59,480 bases of DNA from an uncultured bacterium (GTDB taxonomy: Bacteria > Verrucomicrobiota > Kiritimatiellia > RFP12 > UBA1067). Positions 16,196-25,354 of the stretch are shown here, one piece after another. The position numbers and the translations under genes are program-made. The DNA lies in NCBI GenBank assembly GCA_902801025.1, contig CADCGZ010000022.1, forward strand, positions 1-59,480, in the 5' to 3' direction. Position 1 is the first letter of the stretch; each line of letters starts with the position of its first letter. The notes under the pieces are model-generated. The model was not told the DNA's origin, did no database searches, and saw only the letters and a list, made by a program, of their open reading frames with translations.

Positions 16196-17380
16196 TCAGC
16201 AGACTATCTCCTGCGTCATGAACTCGGCGCGGTACTGCTTGAGGAAGTACTGGTCGGTCATGAGCGAGAGGTAGTCCGCGACGATGCGGGCGGGCGCAGT
16301 CTCGTCGCGGTAGGAGGACGGGAAGTGGCGCAGGAAGTCCCGCCACACAGCGCTCTCCCTGTCGTCACGCTCGACCGCTTCGAGATAGACCTCGAAGAGC
16401 ATCGCCATCATCCGCGTGAACCTGCCGCGCTGCTCGGCGAGGAGGTCGCATCCGTAGATGCGCGCCCCGTTGAACGCCTTCATCTCCCTGTACGCCTCGA
16501 ATACTTCGGGCGAGAACTCGAGATGGCCCTTGCCGAAGCTGTGCTCGACGATGTCCGTGCAGAGCGTCCCGATGATGTCGGTGTTGCGCTTCCCGAGGAC
16601 GCTCGCGCACCTCTCCGGGACGTCCGTCCGCTTGATTATGCCGACGGCGATCGCGTCCTCCATGTCCTTGCCGATGTAGGAGATTATGTCCGATACGCGC
16701 ACGACGCATCCCTCGAGCGTGGACGGGAACACCTGGCGGTCGAAGCCGGGCGTCTTCATGCACTCGGCGAGGTTCGCCTCCAGCCTCTCCCACGTGAGGT
16801 TCCTTCTGTCGTACTCGTACACCGGTGCCTCGATCTCGCCGTTGTGCCCGAGGATTCCGTCGAGAACCGGCAGCGTGAGGTTGAGCCCGCGCCCGCCCTT
16901 CTCGAGGTGCTGCAGCACGCGCACGGACTGCGCGTTGTGCATGAACGTGCCCGCGCCGTGTTTCGCGAGCAGCCTCGCGAGCTCGGCTTCGCCGGTGTGC
17001 CCGCACGGCGTGTGGCCGATGTCGTGTCCGAGCGCGATGGCCTCGATGAGGTCCTCGTTCAGGCGCAGGCAGCGTCCGATTGACCTCGCGATCCTGGAGA
17101 CCATCTGCACGTGGAGGAACCTGCGCGAGACGTGGTCGTTCCTGACCTGGAAGAACACCTGCGTCTTGTCCATGTACCGCGCGTAGGCGTGGCAGTGCAT
17201 GATGCGGTCCGCGTCGTGCGCGAACGGCGTCCTGAAGTATCCGCGCTCCCCGCGCTCCGCGGCCCTCCTGCACGCCGCGGGGTCGCTGCTGAAGCACGCA
17301 TGCTCCCCGTCCAGCACCGCCCTCTCGACATCAAGGCTCGACTCCGCGACCCGATGCAGCACTTCCCCGTCTTTTTCCAT
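16196..17380 (-). CDS. dgt: dGTPase-like HD-domain triphosphohydrolase
   Basis: The 394-residue protein has the HD signature of deoxyguanosine triphosphohydrolases: RTPFAHDADRIMHCHAYARYM, FLHVQMVSRIARSIGR, then GHDIGHTPCGHTGE with the metal-binding His-Asp pair, FMHNAQSVRVL, LNLTLPVLDGILGHNGE, and the distal Asp in VVRVSDIISYIGKDMEDA. The family converts dNTPs to nucleoside and tripolyphosphate; bacterial members can stop phages by draining dNTPs. AGGAGGAG precedes the ATG by 6 bases. It is the last gene of a four-gene operon, 21 bases after the PfkB-like gene. The symbol reflects the family; the substrate is not shown. Confidence 0.88.
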   Translation of the reverse strand: MEKDGEVLHRVAESSLDVERAVLDGEHACFSSDPAACRRAAERGERGYFRTPFAHDADRIMHCHAYARYMDKTQVFFQVRNDHVSRRFLHVQMVSRIARSIGRCLRLNEDLIEAIALGHDIGHTPCGHTGEAELARLLAKHGAGTFMHNAQSVRVLQHLEKGGRGLNLTLPVLDGILGHNGEIEAPVYEYDRRNLTWERLEANLAECMKTPGFDRQVFPSTLEGCVVRVSDIISYIGKDMEDAIAVGIIKRTDVPERCASVLGKRNTDIIGTLCTDIVEHSFGKGHLEFSPEVFEAYREMKAFNGARIYGCDLLAEQRGRFTRMMAMLFEVYLEAVERDDRESAVWRDFLRHFPSSYRDETAPARIVADYLSLMTDQYFLKQYRAEFMTQEIVC

Positions 17381-17401
17381 ACTGTCTCCTCCTGTTGCCG
17401 T

Positions 17402-18391
17402 CTACTTAATCGCACGACATTCCTCTGCAAGCGAACGCATCGGACGCTCCACAATGCCACGGACGCCGAGTTCGTCCAGAAGCTCGTCAGAGCAGGTGGT
17501 GATGTACGAGCAGTTGCGCGAGGCATACCACTGTCCGGTTGAAAGCGCGGCCGCGACACGTTCCGACGTCAGGCTGGCGAACCTCACGCCCCCGCTCCGC
17601 CAGAGGGTCGACAGAAAACCCATCGTGGTCCAGTCGCCAGAGCCTTCAGGATTGATCACGTTGTCGTTGACGAAGCCAGGGACCACCTGCCAGTCATGAC
17701 CGGGGAAGCGGAACCGCGCGCCTTCCGGTCCGCCGAGCGTCTGGATGAAGAGCTTGTCAGGGTAGCGGTCCACGAACGAGACTTCGGGGAAGTCTTCGTT
17801 GGAGAACTTGACGACATCCGCGAGCTCGACACTCTTCATACAGGCCGGATCCTTGGGGTTGCAGGGCTCGAAGTAGACGAGCGTGCCCCTCTCCCTGAGT
17901 ATCCGCGCGAGCTCGCGGTGTCCGGCCGCGGCGGTGTCGAAGAAGAAGACGTCCGGGACGAAGTCCAGCCCCGCCGCGAGCTCCCGCGCCTGGTCGATCT
18001 TGATGTACTTCCAGCGCGGGAACCGGCTATTGACGCCGGCTGCCTTGTCCTTCGCGTTGGAGGTGTGGATGGCCTTCCTGTTCGGCCCGCCCTCCACCTT
18101 CGTCGTACATACGGTGAGGAGCGTCGTCCCGCCATCCGGCCCGTTGGTGACGAACCGCGTGTCGCAACCGAAGTCCGCAAGGCCGCATTTCAGGAGCCGC
18201 CCCTCCTCCGTATCGTCGAAGCGACCGATGGGGAGGGCATGCCAGCCGAGGACGGCGAGCAGCTTGGAAACCACCCCGCCTGTCCCGCCGACCTCGCGGG
18301 CCATGACCTGTTCGGGAGCCTTGCGGTTCTCCTTCCAGGTGATGGTGTCGTAGTTGAACATGCCGCCGATCAAACACGTAGGTTTACTCAT
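17402..18391 (-). CDS. PfkB-family (ribokinase-like) kinase
   Basis: A protein of 329 residues from the ATG at 18391, which has a GGAAAAA box and gives the family start CLIGGMFNYDTI. Family motifs are the N-terminal VGGTGGVVSKLLAVLGWHALPIG, and near the C-terminus PEGSGDWTTMGFLSTLW, which corresponds to the GAGD anion hole with the catalytic Asp. The family phosphorylates sugars, nucleosides and similar alcohols with ATP. GSGD instead of GAGD and WTTM after it are unusual, so the substrate cannot be guessed. It lies between a NADAR gene (45 bases upstream) and a dGTPase gene (21 bases downstream), a setting that points to nucleoside or ADP-ribose chemistry rather than sugar use. Confidence 0.8.
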   Translation of the reverse strand: MSKPTCLIGGMFNYDTITWKENRKAPEQVMAREVGGTGGVVSKLLAVLGWHALPIGRFDDTEEGRLLKCGLADFGCDTRFVTNGPDGGTTLLTVCTTKVEGGPNRKAIHTSNAKDKAAGVNSRFPRWKYIKIDQARELAAGLDFVPDVFFFDTAAAGHRELARILRERGTLVYFEPCNPKDPACMKSVELADVVKFSNEDFPEVSFVDRYPDKLFIQTLGGPEGARFRFPGHDWQVVPGFVNDNVINPEGSGDWTTMGFLSTLWRSGGVRFASLTSERVAAALSTGQWYASRNCSYITTCSDELLDELGVRGIVERPMRSLAEECRAIK

Positions 18392-18436
18392 TTTTTCCTT
18401 TCTAGGACGAACATTGGGGAACACTCTAAAGATAGA

Positions 18437-19075
18437 CTACTGTCGAGATTCTTCGCCCTTACGGACATTCTGCAAAATTTTTATGTAACCCAGCGCATCG
18501 TCGGGCAGTCTATAGTCCAGTTGCCCGCGATCGCGCAGTTCCATCAGCAGTCGGCCAAGAACGTTCGGCCCGGAAAAATTCACTCCGTCGACCGCAGGCT
18601 TCACGCCCCAGCAGTCCGGCTGCGCCTTTGGAAAGGTCGTCTGATCTTCCACGATGAATCTGCCGCGGCTCCGCTCAAGTTCAGTCCGGAACAGCTCGCA
18701 CTGCTCGTATTTCCTCATAAGCGCGAACTTCAGCGCATCGAGGATCATCGAGCCCCAGTCGGGACGGCGATACGCCTTCTCGTAGCTCTTGACCGTGCGC
18801 TTGACCTCATGGCAGATCTTGTCGTTTGCGGTGATGCCGTTCCATATCCTCTTGATGATCTCCGGATCCTTGAACTTCATCAGCTGGAAGACCTGTTCCG
18901 CGTTCTTGAACGCAACGCCGTCGACGACAATCGGCGTAGCGTAGAAGTTGCAGAAGACGCCCCACTCCTCGGCGACCTTCCGGATCCGCACGCAGTCGGC
19001 GATAGGATAGGTCTGATACCCGAAATACTCCGGATAGTTGTCACGGATGAACGCGGCGACACTGTAGAAACTCAT
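18437..19075 (-). CDS. NADAR-domain protein, probable ADP-ribose-removing partner
   Basis: A protein of 212 residues starts MSFYSVAAFIRDNYPEYF. Its ATG overlaps the stop of the upstream gene (ATGA) and has GGAGGTG 8 bases before it, which rules out the longer frame. YbiA/NADAR motifs are visible: FCNFYATPIVVDGVAFKNAE, QVFQLMKF, RRPDWGSMILDALKFALMRKYEQ, LFRTELERSRGRFIVEDQ, DCWGVK, and GPNVLGRLLMELRDRG. NADAR proteins act on ADP-ribose linked to bases, and some reverse guanine ADP-ribosylation made by a paired DarT-type toxin. Direct coupling to an ADP-ribosyltransferase-like gene fits a toxin-antitoxin pair. An N-terminal extension of about 45 residues is extra. Confidence 0.85.
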   Translation of the reverse strand: MSFYSVAAFIRDNYPEYFGYQTYPIADCVRIRKVAEEWGVFCNFYATPIVVDGVAFKNAEQVFQLMKFKDPEIIKRIWNGITANDKICHEVKRTVKSYEKAYRRPDWGSMILDALKFALMRKYEQCELFRTELERSRGRFIVEDQTTFPKAQPDCWGVKPAVDGVNFSGPNVLGRLLMELRDRGQLDYRLPDDALGYIKILQNVRKGEESRQ

Positions 19076-19644
19076 GCCGACACCACCTCCCGGCTTGTCA
19101 GGACCCACTTGCCTTTCTGCTGTTCGACGTCGATCTTCTCGATCTTGAGGATCCTGACGTTTTTATCGCAGAAGACGGCGACGTTCTTCTCGCCGTCCGG
19201 CTTGCTCTGCGCCGTCGGCCAGACATTGAAAAGGATCCCGAGTCCGTTCAGAAGTTCCGCCGCGGACTTCTCCTCCTCGAGGCCGTTCGTACTTGAACCC
19301 GTCAGCGTCATCCCGATCCACTTCCTGAACAGCTTGCCGTGTTCCAGTACCTTCGCCGGCGCCTTTATCCCCAGCGCCGACTCTACCTTCGCAACGATAG
19401 ACGCATTCGGCGGCGGTTTCGACATGAGGTGATTATCTTCCGTCAGGTCAGGAATCTCGACGGTATAGAGGTAGTGCGCGGGGGCCTTCACCCCCTTCAG
19501 CGCACGCGGATTGGAGTAATGAACGGCGGACCTCTCGGACTCTGTCAGATAAACGCCGAAGCCATACTTGATGCCCGTACCGGCACCTGCGCGGCTTAAG
19601 TCGAACCCGTCAAACAGCTCAGGGGACCCATGGTACATTATCAT
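19072..19644 (-). CDS. ADP-ribosyltransferase-like protein
   Basis: The 190-residue protein opens MIMYHGSPELFDGFDLSRAG and continues GIKYGFGVYLTESERSAVHYS. This is the pattern of the small ADP-ribosyltransferase-like families seen in phage polyvalent proteins and conflict systems: the His in YHGS and the Tyr in GVYLT are the first two residues of the H-Y-E type NAD site. The third residue is not clear; Glu in EEEKSAAELL or in the middle helix is a candidate. AAAGGAAG precedes the ATG. The stop overlaps the start of the NADAR gene. The gene follows recD by 96 bases on the same strand, so read-through from the RecBCD unit is possible. Confidence 0.72.
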   Translation of the reverse strand: MIMYHGSPELFDGFDLSRAGAGTGIKYGFGVYLTESERSAVHYSNPRALKGVKAPAHYLYTVEIPDLTEDNHLMSKPPPNASIVAKVESALGIKAPAKVLEHGKLFRKWIGMTLTGSSTNGLEEEKSAAELLNGLGILFNVWPTAQSKPDGEKNVAVFCDKNVRILKIEKIDVEQQKGKWVLTSREVVSA

Positions 19645-19740
19645 CTGCAGCTTCCTTTCACGCGTTGTTGTTTTGAATCACGTCCTTTCAGTTATGTATA
19701 AACGATGACTTTTTCTGAGCCTTTCATACAATCCGCAAAA

Positions 19741-21681
19741 TCATATCGCAATGCCTGTGTCGCGCTCGATCTTCCTCTCCAGCGCCGCCGTCAGCGCCTT
19801 CTCGGCCCCCACGATCACCGCGCGCTTCTTCGCGCGCGTGATGCCCGTGTACACTATCTGCCGGTTGAGAAGCGGATGCTTCTCGTCGTCCGGCAGCACC
19901 ACCATCACGTTCTCGAACTCCGACCCCTGGCTCTTGTGAACCGTCATAGCATACGCGAGCTCGTGCTCGGGGAGAAGCCCGACAGGGCACACCGCGACCT
20001 TGTCGCCCCGCGGGAACAGCACCGCCATTCCGTCAGGTCCCTTCACGGTCACGCCGATGTCCCCGTTCCACAGATTCCGCTCGCGCGTATTGCGCGTCAC
20101 CATGACAGGCACGCCAACCCTCGACAACGGGTTCGCGGGGCGACGTCCGCCGAATCGCTCCGTGACAGCAAGGTCATTGAGCGTGGTTGCACCAAACGGC
20201 CCATTGCGGACAACGGTCAGGATACGCGAACGGTCGAGCCAACCGAGCAAATCCCTGACCGCATCAGTTTTCTTACCGTCCTTGAATACGCCATCCGTCG
20301 GCTCCACCGCTTTCGCGGCGGCGACAAGCCCCCCATCTTCAAGCAGCCCGTAGTTGCGAACCCATGCGAGTATCAGATTGCGGAATGCAGCCGGGGTCAT
20401 GGACTCCCCCAGTTCGTAGTAGAACACGCGATTGATGTTGTCATCGTCCGTCTTGGACAAGGTTTCCGTCCAAGACTCGCCGTCAACCGGCAACTTCTTG
20501 ACCGATTCCTCAAAGAGGATTTTGTTACCGTCATTTACCGCGCGGGCGCAATCGGCCAGCGCCCCCGTAAAGCGGTTCGATTCCTTCAGCTCGACGACCG
20601 TCCGCTCGTCGAAGTTGGCCACCACGTCGCCCAGCACCGCCCCTGCGTCAACGGACGGCAACTGGTCCTTGTCGCCCAGCAGCACCAGACGGCATTCGTC
20701 GGGCAGCGCCTCGAGGAGCGCCTTCATCAGATGCACGTCGACCATCGACGACTCATCGACGACAACCAGCTTGTACGGAAGCTGGTTCTCCTTCGTATAC
20801 TTCCAGTTCGGCGGCAACCCGCCCAATGTCGTGTGGATCGTCGCGCCTGACATCTCCTCGATCTGACGTTTTATCTCCGGCGGCATTTCAACCGCCGCGG
20901 CGCACTGGTCATGTATCGACTCCCCCATCCGCTGTCCGGCGCGCCCCGTCGGCGCAACCAACGCCACATCTTCGCCAGTGATGCCGCCGCTCTCCATCAA
21001 GGCGCGCAAGATTGCGCAGACCACCGTCGTCTTTCCCGTGCCAGGTCCTCCAGTGACCACGGTAAACCGACGTTTCCCGGCCGTACTTACAGCCTGCTGC
21101 TGTTCGGCATTCAAAGAGAACTGGCCATCCTTGCCGTTGAAGCGAACTGCCCTCTTGACGATATCCTCCGCCAATTCGCCAATATCATTTTCACTTGCCA
21201 TCTCGCCCAGCCTGTCCGACACAGCCTTCACCGAATCCCAGACTCGCGTGAAGAACCAGCCCTTTTCGGACTTGGCGACGTCCTTGCAAACAACGATCTG
21301 CCCATCACCTTTCGCCAGCGTCTCGCCTGCCGCAACCGCGTACCGATCCCAGCACGCGCCCACATCGACAGGTTTGTTGTGCGCCCCGTCATCGTCGTCC
21401 CCCATCCGCACGGCAGCCTTTAGGATGTTTTGGCCCCTGTCGATTCTGAGGAACGTGTTGCCGGCTTTCAGCGAAAGCTGCATCGCGGCCAAGAACAGAT
21501 ACACGCCAGGGGTCTCGGCATGCAGATGCTCCGCGACGTCGCGTGCGGACTGCATGTCCGAAAGCGACAGCCCCCCTCCCGCTAGAATGCGTGCGAGTAT
21601 GTTCCGGACATCCTCCGCTCCATCGCCTTTCACCGGGATTCCAAACAGATCCAACCGCCGTTCTGCTTCTTGAATTGTCAT
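19741..21681 (-). CDS. recD: RecD, exonuclease V alpha subunit
   Basis: The 646-residue protein is the 5'-3' helicase of RecBCD. It shows superfamily 1B motifs: Walker A VVTGGPGTGKTTVV (about 213-226), APTGRAGQRM, Walker B VVVDESSMVDVHLM, GDKDQLPSVDAGAVLGD, and near the end LAYAMTVHKSQGSEFENVMV and YTGITRAKKRAVI. The N-terminal domain (about 1-190) is the RecB-contacting part. Its ATG is 13 bases after the recB stop, so recC, recB and recD form one operon in that order. Confidence 0.95.
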   Translation of the reverse strand: MTIQEAERRLDLFGIPVKGDGAEDVRNILARILAGGGLSLSDMQSARDVAEHLHAETPGVYLFLAAMQLSLKAGNTFLRIDRGQNILKAAVRMGDDDDGAHNKPVDVGACWDRYAVAAGETLAKGDGQIVVCKDVAKSEKGWFFTRVWDSVKAVSDRLGEMASENDIGELAEDIVKRAVRFNGKDGQFSLNAEQQQAVSTAGKRRFTVVTGGPGTGKTTVVCAILRALMESGGITGEDVALVAPTGRAGQRMGESIHDQCAAAVEMPPEIKRQIEEMSGATIHTTLGGLPPNWKYTKENQLPYKLVVVDESSMVDVHLMKALLEALPDECRLVLLGDKDQLPSVDAGAVLGDVVANFDERTVVELKESNRFTGALADCARAVNDGNKILFEESVKKLPVDGESWTETLSKTDDDNINRVFYYELGESMTPAAFRNLILAWVRNYGLLEDGGLVAAAKAVEPTDGVFKDGKKTDAVRDLLGWLDRSRILTVVRNGPFGATTLNDLAVTERFGGRRPANPLSRVGVPVMVTRNTRERNLWNGDIGVTVKGPDGMAVLFPRGDKVAVCPVGLLPEHELAYAMTVHKSQGSEFENVMVVLPDDEKHPLLNRQIVYTGITRAKKRAVIVGAEKALTAALERKIERDTGIAI

Positions 21682-21694
21682 GACAAATTCCCTC

Positions 21695-24600
21695 TCACTT
21701 CAATGCGTTTTTGATTGCCGCGCGGCAGGACTCCTGCGAAATCGCCGCAGCGTCGGCGACGAATACACCCGCATCCCCTTCCAGACGCTCCGACTTCTCG
21801 CCCGCGCGCACAAACATGTAGGCGACACCGCCGAGTTCGGCCCCGCGCAGCCAATACCGGACCGCCTGCGAGTAGAACTGATACTGGAGATGATAGTCCG
21901 ACGCCGTCATCGCGCGCCCCAGCGTTTCCGTCCCGTAGCTGGGCAGCGAATTCGTCTTCCAGTCAAGGATGTAAACCGGGCCGTCCCTGCCATCGGGACG
22001 AACAAGTAGATCGATCTTGCCGTTGAACGTGCTTTCGCTCTGTGGACCGTTCGCCACACCATCATCGCCCAGCACATTCGCGCGATTCACAACAAACTCT
22101 AGCTCAGCCCGACGATTGGACGTGCCAATTTTCCTGAGTACGATTGGTCTGCCGCCAATGACAATCGGGACATTCAACGCACGCCAAACCATGCGGGCCA
22201 GCACGCGTTCAGTGGTGTCGCCATGCTCGCCCTCCTGGGACTCAACCTGATGCCTGCGCATGATCTTGCGAATGAGATTCAGGAAACGTTCGTCTTTTCC
22301 CACATCCGCAAACTTCTTCGCCTTTCCTACCGTACAGAACCCCGGTGTCTTGCCGTCGGAATCGTCGTTGTTGCACAGCGTCTCCATAATTTCATGGAAC
22401 ACGTCGCCCGAGATATTGTTGCGCGGCAGGAGCGTCTTTTCTTTCTTCAGCGATGCAACATCGTCATTGTTTTCGTCGTTTCTGGAGTCACCTTCAGGTT
22501 CCGCCGACTGCTTCGCCTTCCGATGGACGGACGAATACGAATCGTTATCGATCTTCTGCCGCGTAAGCGCCTTGGCATCCAGCTCGTAAACCTTGATTCC
22601 GGCAGCCGCGCCGTTGCCGGTTCCCTCGACCTTAGTCTCTTCTTCCGTCTCGGCATTGGCCTTGTCCTTGATTGCGGATTCCGCAGTCTTGGCACGCTCA
22701 GAAACCCTGATCACCGCCGCCTTCGCCGCATCGTCGCTTCCGAAAAACGCGCGAATGCCGCGGGCAAGGAAGCCTGAATTTGGATTGCTCTCCTGAATCA
22801 GCAACGCCGAACCAACGCTGCCGATGCCGGTTTCACATACTTCAATTTTTTCTTTTGTCTTCTTGTCCGTACCTGTTATTCTTTGATGCTGCGCCCATTG
22901 CGACCAGGGAAGGTAAAGTTTATGCTCAGCGCGGGTCAACGCCACGTAGAGAAGTCGTTTCTCCTCGCGAATGGCCTTTCCCTTCTCCTCGACCTTTGCC
23001 TGATATGCAAGCTCTCCAAATCCCCACGCGATGAACACGACGGGGTACTCAAGCCCTTTCGACACGTGCATCGTCATGATCTGTACGCGGTCGGCCTCGG
23101 ACTCCTTGCGCCGCAGCGCCCCGTCCTCGCCCGCGCGCTTATCGTCCTGACGCCAGGAGCGAAGAACGTCCGCGAACTCGTCGATGGTCTGCGCCTTGCG
23201 CCCGACACATTCCAGCAGCTTGTCGAGGATTTGCCGCGTCGCCGCCCAGCTGCGGTCGAAGTCGGGATCATCCTTGCTCGGATGCGCGAGCAAGGTGTCG
23301 TTCATCACGCTCTCGAAGAGCTTGCTCCACTCCTTCTTGGAGACAAGCTCCTGCCAAATGTCCAGCCGTCTGGAAAATTCGCGGTCTTCCTGCTTGCGCC
23401 GGACCTCAAGCTGATCAGGACTGTACCCGAAAAGCGGCGTCAGCAAAAGTGCCTCAAGCCGTCCGCGCCGGCTGGGAACGGAAAGGAAGTCAAAGAGCGC
23501 CAGCAACGCCTCGGCTTCGGCAGAGGCATAGATTCCCTGCTCCTTGTAGATTGAAAAGGGAATATTCGCGGCGGCAAGGATCTCCCGCGCCTTGTCCGCA
23601 TCGGCATGCCCGCGCACAAGAATGCACATGTCGCGATAGGAGAACGTGTGCGGTTCTTTTTTCCTCGTGTCCTTGTCCACGGTCGTATAGGCATACTCCA
23701 GCGACACGAGTCGCTTGATCTCCCGCGCCGCGTTGCGCAGGAACTCAGGCAGGCAGCGGGTTTTATTTCCATATCCCGAATTGGTGGACGACGGAGTCTT
23801 CGGTGGTTTATTCTCTGGGATTGACTCCAGCAACTCCACCGGCTCGCCGAACTCTGAATGGTAATCGATTCCATCGAATTTCTTGGTTCCATGTGGCGGC
23901 GGATTGACAGCTTCATAGGTGATGCTTCCGTTTCCTTCCTTCATGCCGTCGAACCAGGAAGGATCGGCTCCGACCTTCTCACCGAAGATTTTATTGAACG
24001 CATCAACGAGTTTTGGCGAGGAACGGAAAGTCGTTTTAAGCCTCATGGCTTTGTCATCATCTCCATCGGTAATCTCATTCTTCGCGTCAAGATAGGCACG
24101 GACATCCGCTCCCCTGAAGGAATAGATCGCCTGCTTGGGGTCGCCGACGACCAGCAGCGCTCCCTGCTTCGGATTGGGTCCGTCGTCGATCTTGTTGACC
24201 TTATCCGAGAAGATGTTCTTGAATATCTCCCACTGTTTGCTGTCGGTGTCCTGGAATTCGTCCACGAGCGCAAGCCGGTATTTGCGGCGGATGGACTTGA
24301 GCAACTCGCTTTTCTCTCCCGATTCGGACTCTGCGACGATGACATCGTGCGCTCGATTCACAAGATCGTCGAATGTCAGTGCGGACACTTCCTCCTTAAA
24401 GCGCTTGAACACCGGCCATGCAAGGAATGCGAGATCTGCAAGCATCTGAGAGGAAAGCACGTTTTTGACATCGGTCAGCGCTTGGGCGAAATCCTTGACA
24501 TCTGGCCGAAGATCAAAAAGCCTTACCCCTTTCCCATGTCCGTTCACGGATGGGTTCATCTTCTCACAGCTAGCGGCACATTCGGTAACTGCCTGAATGA

Positions 24601-25354
24601 ACTCGGACAAATCTTTTGAAGCAAGCTTCTCTTTCCCATCCTCAATCGCGCGGACAGCCAATTCAAAACCTGGTCTCGCCTTTGCGTTGACTTCTATTCC
24701 CGTGAAATCGAAACTTGTGCCTGCCGCAATGTTGGACAGTTTTCCACGGACGACATCATCAACAAGCTGTGGTGCTTCCAGCCGTTGATCCTGTTGCGCA
24801 CAGTCCCTCAACTTCGCTTCCGCCGCAGCGACTAGATCATCTGGGGTTGTCAGGCCTGCGGCTTTCATATAGGCGTCGTACGACTCGCCATAGCGCGCCT
24901 TGAAATCGTCGCCGAAAAGAGCCGTCCGGACGGCGCGGTGGATGAGGTCTTTATCCGAGCCTCCGATTTCCACCTGCATCGGGACGCGGTTCTCGAAGGC
25001 GTATTCCGTCAGCAAGCTGCGGCAGAAGGAATGAATTGTGCAGATCGTGACCTCGTCAAAGTCCGACGGCAGGCAACCTGCCTCCTCAAGCACCTTGCGG
25101 ATACGGTCCTTGAGCTCGCCCGCCGCCTTCTCCGTATACGTCACGAGCAGCAGGTTCTTCACGCTGTCGATCTTCTCCTCAACCAGCAGCTTGAGGACGA
25201 TGCTCTGGAGCGTGTAGGTCTTGCCTGTCCCCGCAGACGCCTCGATTATGGCATCCTTGTCATAGTGTATCTGGTTGCAGACGAAGTTATCGTCGTGAAA
25301 GATGCCATCCTCGCCACGTTCGCCTAGACGCTCTTTGATAATTTCTTCATTCAT
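21695..25354 (-). CDS. recB: RecB, exonuclease V beta subunit (helicase-nuclease)
   Basis: The 1219-residue protein carries a UvrD-like helicase with Walker A IIEASAGTGKTYTL (about 37-50), LLVTYTEKAAGELK, RLALVDEFQDTD, VVGDPKQAIYSFRGADV, MTMHVSKGLEYPVVF and LLYVALTRAEHKLYL. The C-terminal RecB nuclease shows FNGKIDLLVRP, ILDWKTNSLPSYG and YHLQYQFYSQAV, with the Asp and DWK metal-site residues. It unwinds and degrades blunt ends for recombination and destroys foreign DNA. The ATG overlaps the recC stop by 8 bases. A low-complexity, acidic linker between the domains (about 870-960) looks variable. Confidence 0.95.
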   Translation of the reverse strand: MNEEIIKERLGERGEDGIFHDDNFVCNQIHYDKDAIIEASAGTGKTYTLQSIVLKLLVEEKIDSVKNLLLVTYTEKAAGELKDRIRKVLEEAGCLPSDFDEVTICTIHSFCRSLLTEYAFENRVPMQVEIGGSDKDLIHRAVRTALFGDDFKARYGESYDAYMKAAGLTTPDDLVAAAEAKLRDCAQQDQRLEAPQLVDDVVRGKLSNIAAGTSFDFTGIEVNAKARPGFELAVRAIEDGKEKLASKDLSEFIQAVTECAASCEKMNPSVNGHGKGVRLFDLRPDVKDFAQALTDVKNVLSSQMLADLAFLAWPVFKRFKEEVSALTFDDLVNRAHDVIVAESESGEKSELLKSIRRKYRLALVDEFQDTDSKQWEIFKNIFSDKVNKIDDGPNPKQGALLVVGDPKQAIYSFRGADVRAYLDAKNEITDGDDDKAMRLKTTFRSSPKLVDAFNKIFGEKVGADPSWFDGMKEGNGSITYEAVNPPPHGTKKFDGIDYHSEFGEPVELLESIPENKPPKTPSSTNSGYGNKTRCLPEFLRNAAREIKRLVSLEYAYTTVDKDTRKKEPHTFSYRDMCILVRGHADADKAREILAAANIPFSIYKEQGIYASAEAEALLALFDFLSVPSRRGRLEALLLTPLFGYSPDQLEVRRKQEDREFSRRLDIWQELVSKKEWSKLFESVMNDTLLAHPSKDDPDFDRSWAATRQILDKLLECVGRKAQTIDEFADVLRSWRQDDKRAGEDGALRRKESEADRVQIMTMHVSKGLEYPVVFIAWGFGELAYQAKVEEKGKAIREEKRLLYVALTRAEHKLYLPWSQWAQHQRITGTDKKTKEKIEVCETGIGSVGSALLIQESNPNSGFLARGIRAFFGSDDAAKAAVIRVSERAKTAESAIKDKANAETEEETKVEGTGNGAAAGIKVYELDAKALTRQKIDNDSYSSVHRKAKQSAEPEGDSRNDENNDDVASLKKEKTLLPRNNISGDVFHEIMETLCNNDDSDGKTPGFCTVGKAKKFADVGKDERFLNLIRKIMRRHQVESQEGEHGDTTERVLARMVWRALNVPIVIGGRPIVLRKIGTSNRRAELEFVVNRANVLGDDGVANGPQSESTFNGKIDLLVRPDGRDGPVYILDWKTNSLPSYGTETLGRAMTASDYHLQYQFYSQAVRYWLRGAELGGVAYMFVRAGEKSERLEGDAGVFVADAAAISQESCRAAIKNALK

